Positions 7,936 to 16,191 of a stretch of 39,085 nucleotides of DNA are shown in pieces. The stretch is from Bacillus sp. FJAT-29937 (lineage in GTDB: Bacteria; Bacillota; Bacilli; Bacillales; Cytobacillaceae), in the NCBI RefSeq assembly GCF_001509555.1, contig NZ_LMAS01000007.1, forward strand, positions 171,781 to 210,865, read 5' to 3'. The notes under the pieces were generated by a model. It was not told the DNA's origin. It was given only the letters and a program-made list of their open reading frames with translations, and made no database searches. The translations under genes were made by a program, and so were the position numbers. Position 1 is the stretch's first letter. Every line of letters starts with the position of its first letter.

Positions 7936-9782
7936 ACTAGCTCCACGAATTGACGGAACTCTTGTCTCTCTGTTTCAGATAAAACACTCTCAATCTGTTG
8001 CTGACGAGCTTCACTCATTGAATGAACAGCTACATATTCGCCATTTTGGAATTCAACTAAGTTTCGTTCGATAAATTGTCTGCGTTGAGTTTGTTGGGCG
8101 AAATAGTTCGTAGCAACAGTGATAAGAGCATCTATTTTATCTTCTTTGGTATTCCTGTTTTTCAGTAAATCCTCACTGATTTCATAATTATTTTCTACTG
8201 GAATACATTCTGTAATTCTCTCGATATAGCGTTTACCATCATAGTCTTGACGTAGATGAATATTAAATTCTAGTACAGTCACAACCTGATATTCAGCAAT
8301 CGTTTCATTGTTAAACATCCCCACTTTTAATAAAGAGTTTCGTAGAGAATACACAAGATCTTGCATTGTTTTTGCATGGTGCGTAAAGACTGTGAATAAA
8401 CTTGCTACCTGAGCGGTTTGAATCATCCATGCGGCAACAGGGTCAGTGGCGACTTCTCCGAGGATGTTAACATGACCATCTGTTTTCTTTTGAAAATCTA
8501 AACCATCTTGACCGCTAATCGTTTCTGTTTCTTGAAAAGAAAGAATGTTTCTATCTGGATAAATGTTTCTTAAATTCAGTTCAAAGCTAGTTTCCTGTAT
8601 CCGTATATTAAGTGCTTTATGGATGTAACGGATTAGTGCCATCAATAAAGTAGTTTTACCGGAACCTTGGGCCCCTGTAACAGCTGTAACTCGGTTCCCT
8701 TTCATTAAATATTTCATGATTTGAATTGGCAGCTCTGCATTAGGGTGTGTAATAAGTGACTCAACTTCCAGCTTTTTAGGGTCGTATTTTTTCCTAATAA
8801 AGAAAGTCCATGACTCTGCAAATTTAGGTCGAGCAACAGTAACACGAGAACCATCATGCATTTCATTAATGATGTAAGGTCGAGTTTCAGATAATTGGCC
8901 AGGATAATTAAATTTATAAACGTTTTGTACTACCCTTCTTAACTCAGCTTCATGTTCAAATTCTAGGAAAGAGAAATGAATGGATTTCCCTTTGTACATA
9001 ACCCAAATACTATTTAAACCGCCTTTACCTTTCACCATCTGATCGAAGACTAGCTCTTCATCATCTAGATTATCCATTCTTGCAGGTAAGCCAGATACTC
9101 CTCCAGAAACTCCATCAATAGATTGGTCCCTGATGTCGTCTATGCAGCCGAATCCTTTAAAATGGCTATAAACACGTTGAGTAATAATTCTTAGCTTGTC
9201 CTCAAATCGGATGTGTTTGACTTTCCTTTTGTATATGGCTCTAATTTCTTGATCTGTGATTTTATAACCACCATCCGCTTTCGGTTCAGCTAAATGAAAC
9301 TCTTCGATTAAATGCTCAAGGGCACGTTTTCCATGCTCCTTTTGGTATTGGAACAATAAGACATCAAACATATCTCGAGCAGATAGTTGATTGGGTGTTT
9401 TAAAAGGGATTGCCCAATTGATGTTTTCCTCTTCAAATCCATACGTTTTTAATAAAATGTCATACATGATTTCACGAACATATATCTTCGAAGATAAATC
9501 CCCTGTGTTACAGTTTTTTAGAGCTTCCTTTAACTCTTGTCTTCTTCGGGTTTGACGATTATATTCATCCTCAGTCAAACCTAAGCTTAATAAGTTCATA
9601 GTCGTAATCTCAGTAATTTTGTCTTGAAGGTAGGTTTCAATAGAAGAAAGTTGAAACTTATCTCTATCCGTTTCCTTTGTTAAGGCCCCAGATTTCTTAC
9701 TTAAACTTAATCGCCATGCTACAAAGAAGAGCGCCCCTCCAATTAATAAGAGAATAATAGAGATATTTAACCAAAACGTCAT
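7917..9782 (-). CDS. tadA: TadA/CpaF-VirB11-type secretion ATPase with an N-terminal TM helix
   Basis: 621 residues. Walker A GAQGSGKTT lies near residue 370, followed by the Asp/His-box region, ILGEVATDP (Walker B-like) and FTHHAKT near residue 468, which matches the TadA/GspE family. The N-terminus carries a clear membrane helix (ISIILLLIGGALFFVAW, residues about 8-24). TadA/CpaF ATPases are normally cytosolic, so this is unusual. The predicted role is ATP-driven pilus or substrate export with the fused platform protein. The ATG at 9782 overlaps the previous stop (ATGA), and the stop overlaps the platform gene. Confidence 0.88.
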   Translation of the reverse strand: MTFWLNISIILLLIGGALFFVAWRLSLSKKSGALTKETDRDKFQLSSIETYLQDKITEITTMNLLSLGLTEDEYNRQTRRRQELKEALKNCNTGDLSSKIYVREIMYDILLKTYGFEEENINWAIPFKTPNQLSARDMFDVLLFQYQKEHGKRALEHLIEEFHLAEPKADGGYKITDQEIRAIYKRKVKHIRFEDKLRIITQRVYSHFKGFGCIDDIRDQSIDGVSGGVSGLPARMDNLDDEELVFDQMVKGKGGLNSIWVMYKGKSIHFSFLEFEHEAELRRVVQNVYKFNYPGQLSETRPYIINEMHDGSRVTVARPKFAESWTFFIRKKYDPKKLEVESLITHPNAELPIQIMKYLMKGNRVTAVTGAQGSGKTTLLMALIRYIHKALNIRIQETSFELNLRNIYPDRNILSFQETETISGQDGLDFQKKTDGHVNILGEVATDPVAAWMIQTAQVASLFTVFTHHAKTMQDLVYSLRNSLLKVGMFNNETIAEYQVVTVLEFNIHLRQDYDGKRYIERITECIPVENNYEISEDLLKNRNTKEDKIDALITVATNYFAQQTQRRQFIERNLVEFQNGEYVAVHSMSEARQQQIESVLSETERQEFRQFVELVWGTAA

Positions 9783-10594
9783 AAATCATCATCCTCCGCT
9801 GCTGTGTATCCAAGCTGTTTCAAAATGACTTGATTCACATCACGCAAAGAACGAATAAACGGATATGAGGCATCCCCCTTCTTCACCTGTACGGATCGAC
9901 CGAAAAATTCAGTAACCATACTTTGATTTGCAGCGTCCCTAAAGCCTGTGGCATAAGGAATGGAATACATCGGAATTTTCACTTTGTTACTACGTCTAAT
10001 ATTTCGTAATGAATAGGCTGCCTTCTCGTCATACATGCTAATCAACGCCAGATAATTCTTTTCCTTTAATTCCTCTGGGAAATCCTCACCGGAGAAAAAT
10101 CGTTCAATCACATATCGATTTTGTGGAAGATTTACAAGAACAAGGTCGGCATCTTTCAATAAAGTACGTGTGGTTGGATTGTAAATGCCTGAGTGAGCAT
10201 CTACCCATAGCACATCATAGAAAATCTTTGCTTTATGTAAGATAGACCGGAACATATCTTCATTTTCCTGTGATTCTTCTTGTTCTTTTTGATTTCCGAA
10301 CAGGAGATCCAATCGGTTTTTATAAATTGTGTCTGTATAATCAGATACTGCTTCAGGTTTTAACAGATTACTTTTTACTAACCGCTCCAGCGCATCCATC
10401 CCTGCATCATCAAAACCTGTCGCTCTATTACCTTTTGCGTACAAGGATTCAAGAGTGGAAAAGGTTAACTGAGTATGCGTAAGCAGGGAGCGGTAAGGTT
10501 GGTCAAGCGAGAACATAGAAGCAAGAGCAACTGTATTCGCGGTTGTTCCACTCTGACCATGCACTGGTGACCAACTGACCACTAATTTTCCCAT
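9779..10594 (-). CDS. ParA/MinD-fold protein with a lysine-free Walker A (CpaE/TadZ-like)
   Basis: 271 residues. It begins KLVVSWSPVHGQSGTTANTV, which aligns with the deviant Walker A of ParA/MinD proteins (K-GG-x-GKT-T) but has neither lysine. A Walker B-like strand (YDVLWVDAHSG) and the strand ADLVLVNLPQN follow in ParA order. TadZ/CpaE proteins localise Tad machines and often have altered P-loops, but loss of both lysines suggests no ATP hydrolysis. It is coupled to tadA by a 4-nt ATGA overlap. It is one of three ParA-fold genes in this operon. Confidence 0.72.
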   Translation of the reverse strand: MGKLVVSWSPVHGQSGTTANTVALASMFSLDQPYRSLLTHTQLTFSTLESLYAKGNRATGFDDAGMDALERLVKSNLLKPEAVSDYTDTIYKNRLDLLFGNQKEQEESQENEDMFRSILHKAKIFYDVLWVDAHSGIYNPTTRTLLKDADLVLVNLPQNRYVIERFFSGEDFPEELKEKNYLALISMYDEKAAYSLRNIRRSNKVKIPMYSIPYATGFRDAANQSMVTEFFGRSVQVKKGDASYPFIRSLRDVNQVILKQLGYTAAEDDDL

Positions 10595-10621
10595 TGTCTT
10601 TCCCCTTTCATGTAGATTGGA

Positions 10622-11359
10622 TTAAATATTGCTATCAGCAAATTGAGTGGCTTCTTTTTTCTTTCGACCAAAGCGGAAAAAACTCGTTTTAACAGCACTT
10701 TGTACTTCTTCCACATGTACTTCGAATAAAGCGGAAACCATTTCTGTTAAAGTCTCACGATATTGCTTTGTTAACTTTTTGAAAGGAATACTTTGCTCAT
10801 GTTGCATCTGTGTCCGTAATGGACCCTCCATTTCATCTAATTCAATGGAATATGGAATGGATACCCATTTAGCACGGTTACTCATTAAGGTGTCAAAATA
10901 ACTGCCTTCCAGTTTATATCTGCCTTCAAAGGTAATCCTTTTGATTTCTGTACTTTCGGTTTCATCGAATAAACGATGGAGCAGCTCAACATCACGAACT
11001 TGATTTAATCTTTCTTCATCCCCTACATAAAACCGGTCATCAAAGTGTGGCCATTCGGCTGTAATCGCTTCAATTGAATCCATATCTATGATGACAACAT
11101 CATAATTCGTAGTGGTTTCATTAATTTCACGCAAATGTTCTTCTACTTGGAGCCAATTGCTGGCCCCTCCCATAATGTCAATTCCCTGAAAATCGAAAAC
11201 ATGTTCATTTTTTCCTAAGCGGGTATAACCATGTCTGTAAATTTGATCAGCTGTCGCGTCTACCAATAAAACTCGATTTTCTAAGTTGGTTAGCACATGA
11301 CTAAAATAAAGAGCAAAGTCTGCTTTATTACGAGAACCTACAAGTTGTATCATTTTCAT
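10622..11359 (-). CDS. Degenerate ParA/MinD-fold protein
   Basis: 245 residues. The fold order MKMIQLVGSRNKADFALYFSH - NRVLLVDAT - YDVVIIDMDS resembles ParA/MinD (P-loop strand, second strand, Walker B), but the P-loop is replaced by GSRNKAD with no GK[ST]. The C-terminal end is basic (FFRFGRKKKEA). The start overlaps the upstream CpaB-like stop by one base (TAATG), and a 27-bp gap separates it from the next ParA-like gene. It is probably a structural or positioning component of the pilus base. The assignment is fold-level only. Confidence 0.6.
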   Translation of the reverse strand: MKMIQLVGSRNKADFALYFSHVLTNLENRVLLVDATADQIYRHGYTRLGKNEHVFDFQGIDIMGGASNWLQVEEHLREINETTTNYDVVIIDMDSIEAITAEWPHFDDRFYVGDEERLNQVRDVELLHRLFDETESTEIKRITFEGRYKLEGSYFDTLMSNRAKWVSIPYSIELDEMEGPLRTQMQHEQSIPFKKLTKQYRETLTEMVSALFEVHVEEVQSAVKTSFFRFGRKKKEATQFADSNI

Positions 11360-12309
11360 TATGACTCACCATCCCCTTCTGTCTGCCCTCCAACTAGATT
11401 TTGTTGTTCTTGACTCATTTGGTTAAGGGCGTTTAATTTTTCCTCTTGGTTAAATTGCTCGACTTCACTTTTGTTGCTGGCCTCTCCATCACGAAGCTTT
11501 CTACGTGCGTCCTCTTCCATAAGCTCAAGACCTGCATCCAATCGTTGACGATTTTGTTTTTCTAAGTTCAATTTCGCGATATTGACGATATTTGGAGATT
11601 CTTTAATGATTTCCATGACATTCGCTTTAACTGGATATGTTATTTCAGAACCTAGTTGCACATAACCATCTACATAAGGAAGTGAATAAATCTTAGCCCC
11701 TTCGATATAGGCATCTACTATGGCTGAACTCATAGAAAGTAATTCCCCTTCATCTAAATTCATCCATAAGGTTAACCCTTTTACTTCTTTAACTTTCTTT
11801 TTAGAAAGCAGGATGTAGTCATCCCCATTCGGGAACTGAATACGGATATCCACGAACTGCTCATCGGATAATTTAGAAGGTAATTCGATAAAGCTGTATT
11901 CTACTTCCCTTACATCTTTTTCAATCATTTCTTCTTTATAAAGTAGTGCATCCACTAAAACGGTATTTGCTTTTAAATCGATTCTTGCAAAGTTTCCACC
12001 TGTTAGATTAATTGGGTGCACAAGATTCTCTGCTGTAGCAAGTGGTGCTAATACGACTTGCTGAACCATCTCTTCTGTAATTTCAGTTCCAGCCTTCACA
12101 TCTTCTTTTAGGGCGTACCCAGTTTCATTCTGTCCTGCCCATTTTCGGTATTCCTCAACTTCTTTCTCGTATTTCTGACGGAGTTTAATCTCCTTATCTT
12201 GGGAATGGGAATAAAAAAAGTATCCTGATACCAGGGATATAACCAACATTCCCGCTGCTCCACATAACCCAGCTATTAGTAATTTCTTGGTTCTTAATCG
12301 AATGGCCAC
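11359..12309 (-). CDS. cpaB: CpaB/RcpC-like SAF-domain pilus assembly protein
   Basis: 316 residues. An N-terminal TM (LLIAGLCGAAGMLVISLVSGYFF) is followed by a SAF-type domain: ALKEDVKAGTEITEEMV, the equivalent of the CpaB antifreeze-like repeat, then the conserved stretch ARIDLKANTVLV. This is the pattern of CpaB/RcpC/FlgA relatives. A Gln/Glu-rich disordered tail ends the protein. In Gram-negative Tad systems CpaB helps the secretin; here, with no outer membrane, a periplasm-facing or wall-facing assembly role is inferred. It lies between the CpaE-like gene and the second ParA-like gene. Confidence 0.78.
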   Translation of the reverse strand: MAIRLRTKKLLIAGLCGAAGMLVISLVSGYFFYSHSQDKEIKLRQKYEKEVEEYRKWAGQNETGYALKEDVKAGTEITEEMVQQVVLAPLATAENLVHPINLTGGNFARIDLKANTVLVDALLYKEEMIEKDVREVEYSFIELPSKLSDEQFVDIRIQFPNGDDYILLSKKKVKEVKGLTLWMNLDEGELLSMSSAIVDAYIEGAKIYSLPYVDGYVQLGSEITYPVKANVMEIIKESPNIVNIAKLNLEKQNRQRLDAGLELMEEDARRKLRDGEASNKSEVEQFNQEEKLNALNQMSQEQQNLVGGQTEGDGES

Positions 12310-12335
12310 TATCTTTCCTCCTTAATGTAGTAGAG

Positions 12336-13727
12336 CTATAGAATTACCAATGTTCCAAAGATTGCTGCAGTAAGAACAACACTAATTAAACAAGCAAATA
12401 CAACCGTAGATTTGGTTACTACTTTTTTGTCCGAGCTTTTTAAAAAGCCATCCATTATTGTCCTTACAGTGTTTTTTGCTTCTGTGCTACATTCATATGG
12501 AACTTTATTTGCAGGCATTGAGACGACCTTATAATTGCCAACAATCTTCTCAATGTCAGATACAACATCATCAGTAGCAAATGGAACAACAAAGTTTAAA
12601 TCATCTTGATATGGTAAGTTCTCCAAGAAACTTTCAATCCAATGATGTTTCCATTCGAGCGCGGAACATACAACGACCTTTACATGAGCTCTAAAGAATT
12701 CTTCATAAAAGGGAGTTGAATCTAAATCGCCAATATCCAAAATGACAAATTCATAACCTGTAAATATTTCTCCCAATGTCATAGAATCTCTAAATTTATA
12801 ATGATCGATCTCATGTAAATCGAAGGTTGATTTTTGCCATATATGATGCTTTTCACCTTCATATAAAGCATGTATTCTATCAAAGTCCTCAGTATAATTT
12901 GCCTCCACCAAGGCAATTGAATGTCCTTGCTCCTTCAGGTATGTAGCGATAGTTATTGATGTATGAGTTGCACCAATATGAGCGGCGACTCCTGCGACAG
13001 CTATAACCACTGTTCCCACTATTTTTTCTTGTATAATGACTTCTCTTTCAATAGGAATATCTAATAGTTCAACATCTAATAGTTCGTGATCCTGGGACTT
13101 CTCTTGGCGAACTCTTTTGTTCTGAAGCTTTGGAAGTTTTATGTTCGGGACTTTTAATTTTCTATCGTTAGATTCCTCTGCTTCCTTTGAGTTTTCTTCT
13201 TCTCCGTTACTTTTTATTTCGATAGATTGAGGGCTATAACTAAGCCTTCTCCAAGGAATCAAAGAGTCTACGTTTCTAAGATGACTAATCTCAGAAAAGG
13301 ATTTAGGTTTATCCAATACGCCTAAGATTGAATTGATTGTTAAATCTTCATTTTGCAAGAAAATATTGTAGATACCCATTTGAACAATTTCATATAAAAA
13401 TGGGTGCCCTGTCTTTTCCTTGGATAATAAACAAATAACTAAGTCTGGGTATCGTTCCCGTATCGTAACAAGTAAATCAGAAAGGTATTCCAACCTAATT
13501 TGATTGTTCTTTTTAGCAATATCACTTGTAATAATTAATCCCTTAAAGGCAATTCTCTTATTTTGCTTTTCAAGTGATTCAATGAGATCCTCATCGGTAA
13601 CAATCACATCTTCTACCCTATTCGACTTGTCTATTGTCTCTATTTGTTTTTTTAGTTCCGTTGCAAATACGGTGTTAGGAGTTGCAATGATAATTGATTT
13701 GACAGTCGATTCATCTGTATTTTCCAT
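12336..13727 (-). CDS. CpaE-like protein: receiver-like N-terminus, ParA-fold domain, C-terminal TM
   Basis: 463 residues from the ATG at 13727, which has AAGGAAGGG 8 nt upstream. An in-frame GTG 39 nt earlier lies inside a terminator hairpin and is rejected. The N-terminal ~140 residues (IIIATPNTVFATELKKQI...LIITSDIAKK) resemble the pseudo-receiver domain of CpaE. A ParA-like domain starts near residue 245 (VAGVAAHIGATHTSI), with the P-loop lysine absent, and contains YEFVILDIGDLD as Walker B equivalent. The last ~24 residues form a hydrophobic tail anchor, which is unusual for CpaE. It probably positions the machine at the membrane. It is preceded by its own promoter-terminator leader. Confidence 0.72.
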   Translation of the reverse strand: MENTDESTVKSIIIATPNTVFATELKKQIETIDKSNRVEDVIVTDEDLIESLEKQNKRIAFKGLIITSDIAKKNNQIRLEYLSDLLVTIRERYPDLVICLLSKEKTGHPFLYEIVQMGIYNIFLQNEDLTINSILGVLDKPKSFSEISHLRNVDSLIPWRRLSYSPQSIEIKSNGEEENSKEAEESNDRKLKVPNIKLPKLQNKRVRQEKSQDHELLDVELLDIPIEREVIIQEKIVGTVVIAVAGVAAHIGATHTSITIATYLKEQGHSIALVEANYTEDFDRIHALYEGEKHHIWQKSTFDLHEIDHYKFRDSMTLGEIFTGYEFVILDIGDLDSTPFYEEFFRAHVKVVVCSALEWKHHWIESFLENLPYQDDLNFVVPFATDDVVSDIEKIVGNYKVVSMPANKVPYECSTEAKNTVRTIMDGFLKSSDKKVVTKSTVVFACLISVVLTAAIFGTLVIL

Positions 13728-13749
13728 AGCCTCAACCCTTCCTTGACAT

Positions 13750-13790
13750 AAAAAAAAAGCACGCACAACCCGTAAAGGTTGTGCGTGCTT
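13750..13790 (-). terminator. Intrinsic terminator/attenuator directly before the CpaE-like gene
   Basis: A perfect 14-bp stem (AAGCACGCACAACC at 13757-13770 against 13777-13790) with a 6-nt loop is followed on the minus strand by nine T residues. The Shine-Dalgarno of the next gene begins about 10 nt after the T-tract, so no promoter fits between. A GTGCG just 5' of the stem could pair with CGCAC in the ascending arm as an alternative structure. Confidence 0.85.
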
Positions 13791-13830
13791 CGCACTTTGA
13801 ACCGAATCAATATTATTTAAATTTATGCTA

Positions 13831-13859
13831 AATTTACCATTTGTATAGAATCATGTCAA
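13831..13859 (-). promoter_or_regulatory. Sigma-A-like promoter upstream of the attenuator of the CpaE-like gene
   Basis: On the minus strand a perfect -35 TTGACA (13859-13854) is followed by a 17-bp spacer and TAAATT (13836-13831). The -35 overlaps the stop codon of the upstream gene. The predicted start of transcription lies about 33 nt before the terminator stem, so the hairpin would be in the 5' leader. Confidence 0.6.
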
Positions 13860-14866
13860 CACTTATTTCCCTTTTCAATATTAACCTCAACAATTTCAGA
13901 GAGTGCCTTTTTCTCCCCTAATGCCATGTCTAACCAAATGCCATCTGTTTTGGAATGTTTGGTCCATCTCTCTATAATCTCAGGTAAAAAAAACTCTTCA
14001 TTTTCTGCAACTCTCCAATCAAAGTCTGGAGAATCATAATTCAGATATAATTGATGTCTTATATTAAGTTCAGGTATAGGAAACATGGTTTCAGTACTTA
14101 AAATAATGGACAATGTAATTTCATCTGGTAAAGATGAAACATATGTGATGAGCTGCTTTATTATTTCTTTAATTGACTGATCAGCATCAATGTCTGTCAA
14201 CTTTTTAGGAATGTCTAATACTAATAACATTTGTTGAGGCTCCTCCAAAGTTGAAGTTAATGCCCAAAACGACCATATACCCATTAATAAATCGAGTGAC
14301 ATTTCCTCTGCTGGTTTACTTTCATCTACATAATAGGTATAACCGTTTTTATATATCCATTCAATTTTTTCAAGGGATTGAAATTGTGCTAAAACCCAAT
14401 CTTTAGTTTCCCCTTCTTCCATCTTTTCTGCAGCTCTCAAATACCCAATCAAGGGACCTTCTATACTTTTTTGATAAGAAGCAAGTGGCAGAAAATCGGT
14501 TCGAGGCATTTTCAATAATAAGGAGTATAACTTTAGTAAAATTTGAACAAAATCCATTCTTCTTGATTCAAATTCTCTTGCTATAAAAGATTCTGTTGTT
14601 GGCCCATTTTCAAACTCTACTAAATTATAGTAGTCACGATGATCACTTGTTTTCAGGTTCACTTTATCATAAAGAAAATTTCCAATTCTAAAAACAGCTT
14701 TTGGATCTACCTTATTAATCTGACCAGTAATATTATCTAAAAGCTGTTGTTTATTTGAAAGTTTATTTGACCCCATAATCGCTAATTTACAATTATACAA
14801 ATCCTTCCAATTCCATTCATGCTCTTCCCTTCCGATATACAGCAAATCTTTTAATTCAGTTGACAT
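13856..14866 (-). CDS. Unknown protein at the head of the pilus operon; possible degenerate NTPase
   Basis: 336 residues from the ATG at 14866, chosen because GAAAGGAG lies about 7 nt upstream; an earlier in-frame start would be inside a terminator. I do not recognise the family. The segment NCKLAIMGSNKLSNKQQLLD near residue 25 is shaped like a P-loop region without GK[ST], and QMLLVLDIPKK near residue 215 is shaped like a Walker B strand. It may therefore be a degenerate P-loop protein, with low confidence. It has its own promoter and attenuator, like the CpaE-like gene that follows, so it may be regulated in the same way. Confidence 0.7.
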   Translation of the reverse strand: MSTELKDLLYIGREEHEWNWKDLYNCKLAIMGSNKLSNKQQLLDNITGQINKVDPKAVFRIGNFLYDKVNLKTSDHRDYYNLVEFENGPTTESFIAREFESRRMDFVQILLKLYSLLLKMPRTDFLPLASYQKSIEGPLIGYLRAAEKMEEGETKDWVLAQFQSLEKIEWIYKNGYTYYVDESKPAEEMSLDLLMGIWSFWALTSTLEEPQQMLLVLDIPKKLTDIDADQSIKEIIKQLITYVSSLPDEITLSIILSTETMFPIPELNIRHQLYLNYDSPDFDWRVAENEEFFLPEIIERWTKHSKTDGIWLDMALGEKKALSEIVEVNIEKGNKC

Positions 14867-14882
14867 ATTTTCTCCTTTCAAT

Positions 14883-14924
14883 AAAAAAAGAACGCAATTA
14901 TCCCAATCGATAATTTGCGTTCTT
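14883..14924 (-). terminator. Intrinsic terminator/attenuator directly before the 336-residue gene
   Basis: On the minus strand AAGAACGCAAATTATC pairs with GATAATTGCGTTCTT (one bulged base), with loop GATTGG and a following run of seven T. The Shine-Dalgarno of the next gene starts within about 8 nt of the T-tract. It shares the motif CGAAGMACGCA at the 5' foot of the stem with the attenuator at 13750-13790. Confidence 0.82.
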
Positions 14925-14962
14925 CGACTTTTATCGTTATTCAAAATATTTATCTATTAATA

Positions 14963-14991
14963 GATATATAACAACTCTTGAAAACGTGCAA
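14963..14991 (-). promoter_or_regulatory. Candidate promoter upstream of the first attenuator
   Basis: On the minus strand TTGCAC (14991-14986), a 17-bp spacer and TATATC (14968-14963). The -10 to hairpin distance (39 bp) nearly equals that of the second module (41 bp at 13831/13790), which supports both. Confidence 0.5.
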
Positions 14992-15002
14992 TATATTTAG
15001 AA

Positions 15003-15743
15003 TCACTTACCAAACAACTTAGTAAAGAATCCTTTCTTTGGTTCTTCCCTTATTTCAATTACTTCTTCTCTATATTTCGAAACCATCTGAGAAAACTTCT
15101 CTTCACGCTCTTTTAATTCGTTGTTTAAAGAACTAATAGTTTCTGCTTGTTTTCTAAGTAATTCATTCGTTTCAGAGGCCTGAAATTCCTGCTGCAAACT
15201 CTTTTGAAGCTCTTTAATGTTAGCTAATTCTTTTTGTAAGGAATCAACACTATCTTCTTTAGGAGCCTCCAATAACATTTGCATTCTATTATCAAGCTGT
15301 CCTATTTTAAGCTGCATTTCATTTATCGTATTCGCAAATGACTGAAATTGACTTCCTATAGCTTGTACTATACTCTCTTGAAAGCTTTGTAAATCTTCCT
15401 TGGTTACGTTATTTACAGCCGGAACACCTTGATTAAACATTGCTTTTAATGAATTAATATCCTCTTTAGAGACCCCTGAAGTTCCAGTATTAGGACTTTC
15501 GTGTTTAATTGTCTTGAAGATCTTTTTTATTTGAGCTATTCCAAATCCTTCTTCTCTAAGGTGCAAAATAGCCCTGAAATTCTCTATGTCCTCTTGAATA
15601 TAGTATCTATTATTATTGCTATCTCTTTGAATGTTTAAGATGTCTCCAAACTCTTTTTCCCAGTTTCTTATAGTATTATCACTGACACCAAACTCCTCAG
15701 CAACTTGTTTAATCGTATACATTACAAAAGAACCTTCGCTCAT
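15003..15743 (-). CDS. MerR-type DNA-binding coiled-coil regulator
   Basis: 246 residues. An N-terminal winged HTH of the MerR type (YTIKQVAEEFGVSDNTIRNWEKEFG, then the wing RDSNNNRYY) covers residues about 8-75. A long predicted coiled coil (about 110-220, rich in Q/E/L heptads) follows, and the protein ends in a basic-hydrophobic FFTKLFGK that could touch the membrane or a partner. Similar Bacillus plasmid regulators carry a DUF3967-type C-terminus (family memory, not tested). It is divergent from the parM-like gene, with palindromes in the shared 509-bp region, so it may control partition, pilus genes, or both. The start ATG at 15743 has AAGGCGGTG upstream; ATG at 15722 is an alternative. 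Confidence 0.8.
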   Translation of the reverse strand: MSEGSFVMYTIKQVAEEFGVSDNTIRNWEKEFGDILNIQRDSNNNRYYIQEDIENFRAILHLREEGFGIAQIKKIFKTIKHESPNTGTSGVSKEDINSLKAMFNQGVPAVNNVTKEDLQSFQESIVQAIGSQFQSFANTINEMQLKIGQLDNRMQMLLEAPKEDSVDSLQKELANIKELQKSLQQEFQASETNELLRKQAETISSLNNELKEREEKFSQMVSKYREEVIEIREEPKKGFFTKLFGK

Positions 15744-16100
15744 ATTATCACCGCCTTGAAATTGATTTTCAGCCTAGTTCGCAATATCTTTTCAGCCTCT
15801 TAATTTTATAAATTCATATACTTTTTAACAAATAATATCCTCACTAAATCTATCATACCTTAACTTTCTTGCTATGAAAATGTTATTGACTGCTCTTTAG
15901 ATATGAAATTTTATTTTCAATAATCCAACTCTATTAATTCATCTTTTCGAACCTATAAATTCACTACATTGATTTTTAGTATTAATTCTCTTTCACACTA
16001 AAGTTCAGACTTATATAATTACATTTTCATAATAATGAAATCTGCTTTTCACACCTCCTGAAAATGAAATTCAGACCACTCGCAAGTGTTTCAGAGGGTG

Positions 16101-16115
16101 TGAAATTCAATTTCA
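16101..16115. repeat. Perfect palindrome TGAAATTCAATTTCA
   Basis: Fifteen-nt perfect palindrome (7+1+7) in the divergent control region. Three weaker TGAAA/TTTCA palindromes lie within the preceding 200 bp. A likely dimeric operator. Confidence 0.6.
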
Positions 16116-16147
16116 TACATATATTATATATATACCATCTGTATATT

Positions 16148-16191
16148 TATCAATACAATATATATATAGTGTATTGATACTATGTTGATAC
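16148..16191. repeat. GTATTGATA-type inverted and direct sites upstream of the parM-like gene
   Basis: A perfect 10-bp inverted repeat (TATCAATACA at 16148-16157 and its complement at 16170-16179) encloses 12 bp of pure AT. A further direct copy TTGATAC is at 16185-16191, 11 bp after the previous one. The arrangement fits a ParR operator/centromere or promoter operator. Confidence 0.55.

Noticed and set aside
13727..13766. Upstream GTG start for the CpaE-like gene
   Set aside because: The GTG and following codons are the terminator stem and T-tract; the ATG at 13727 has a proper ribosome binding site.
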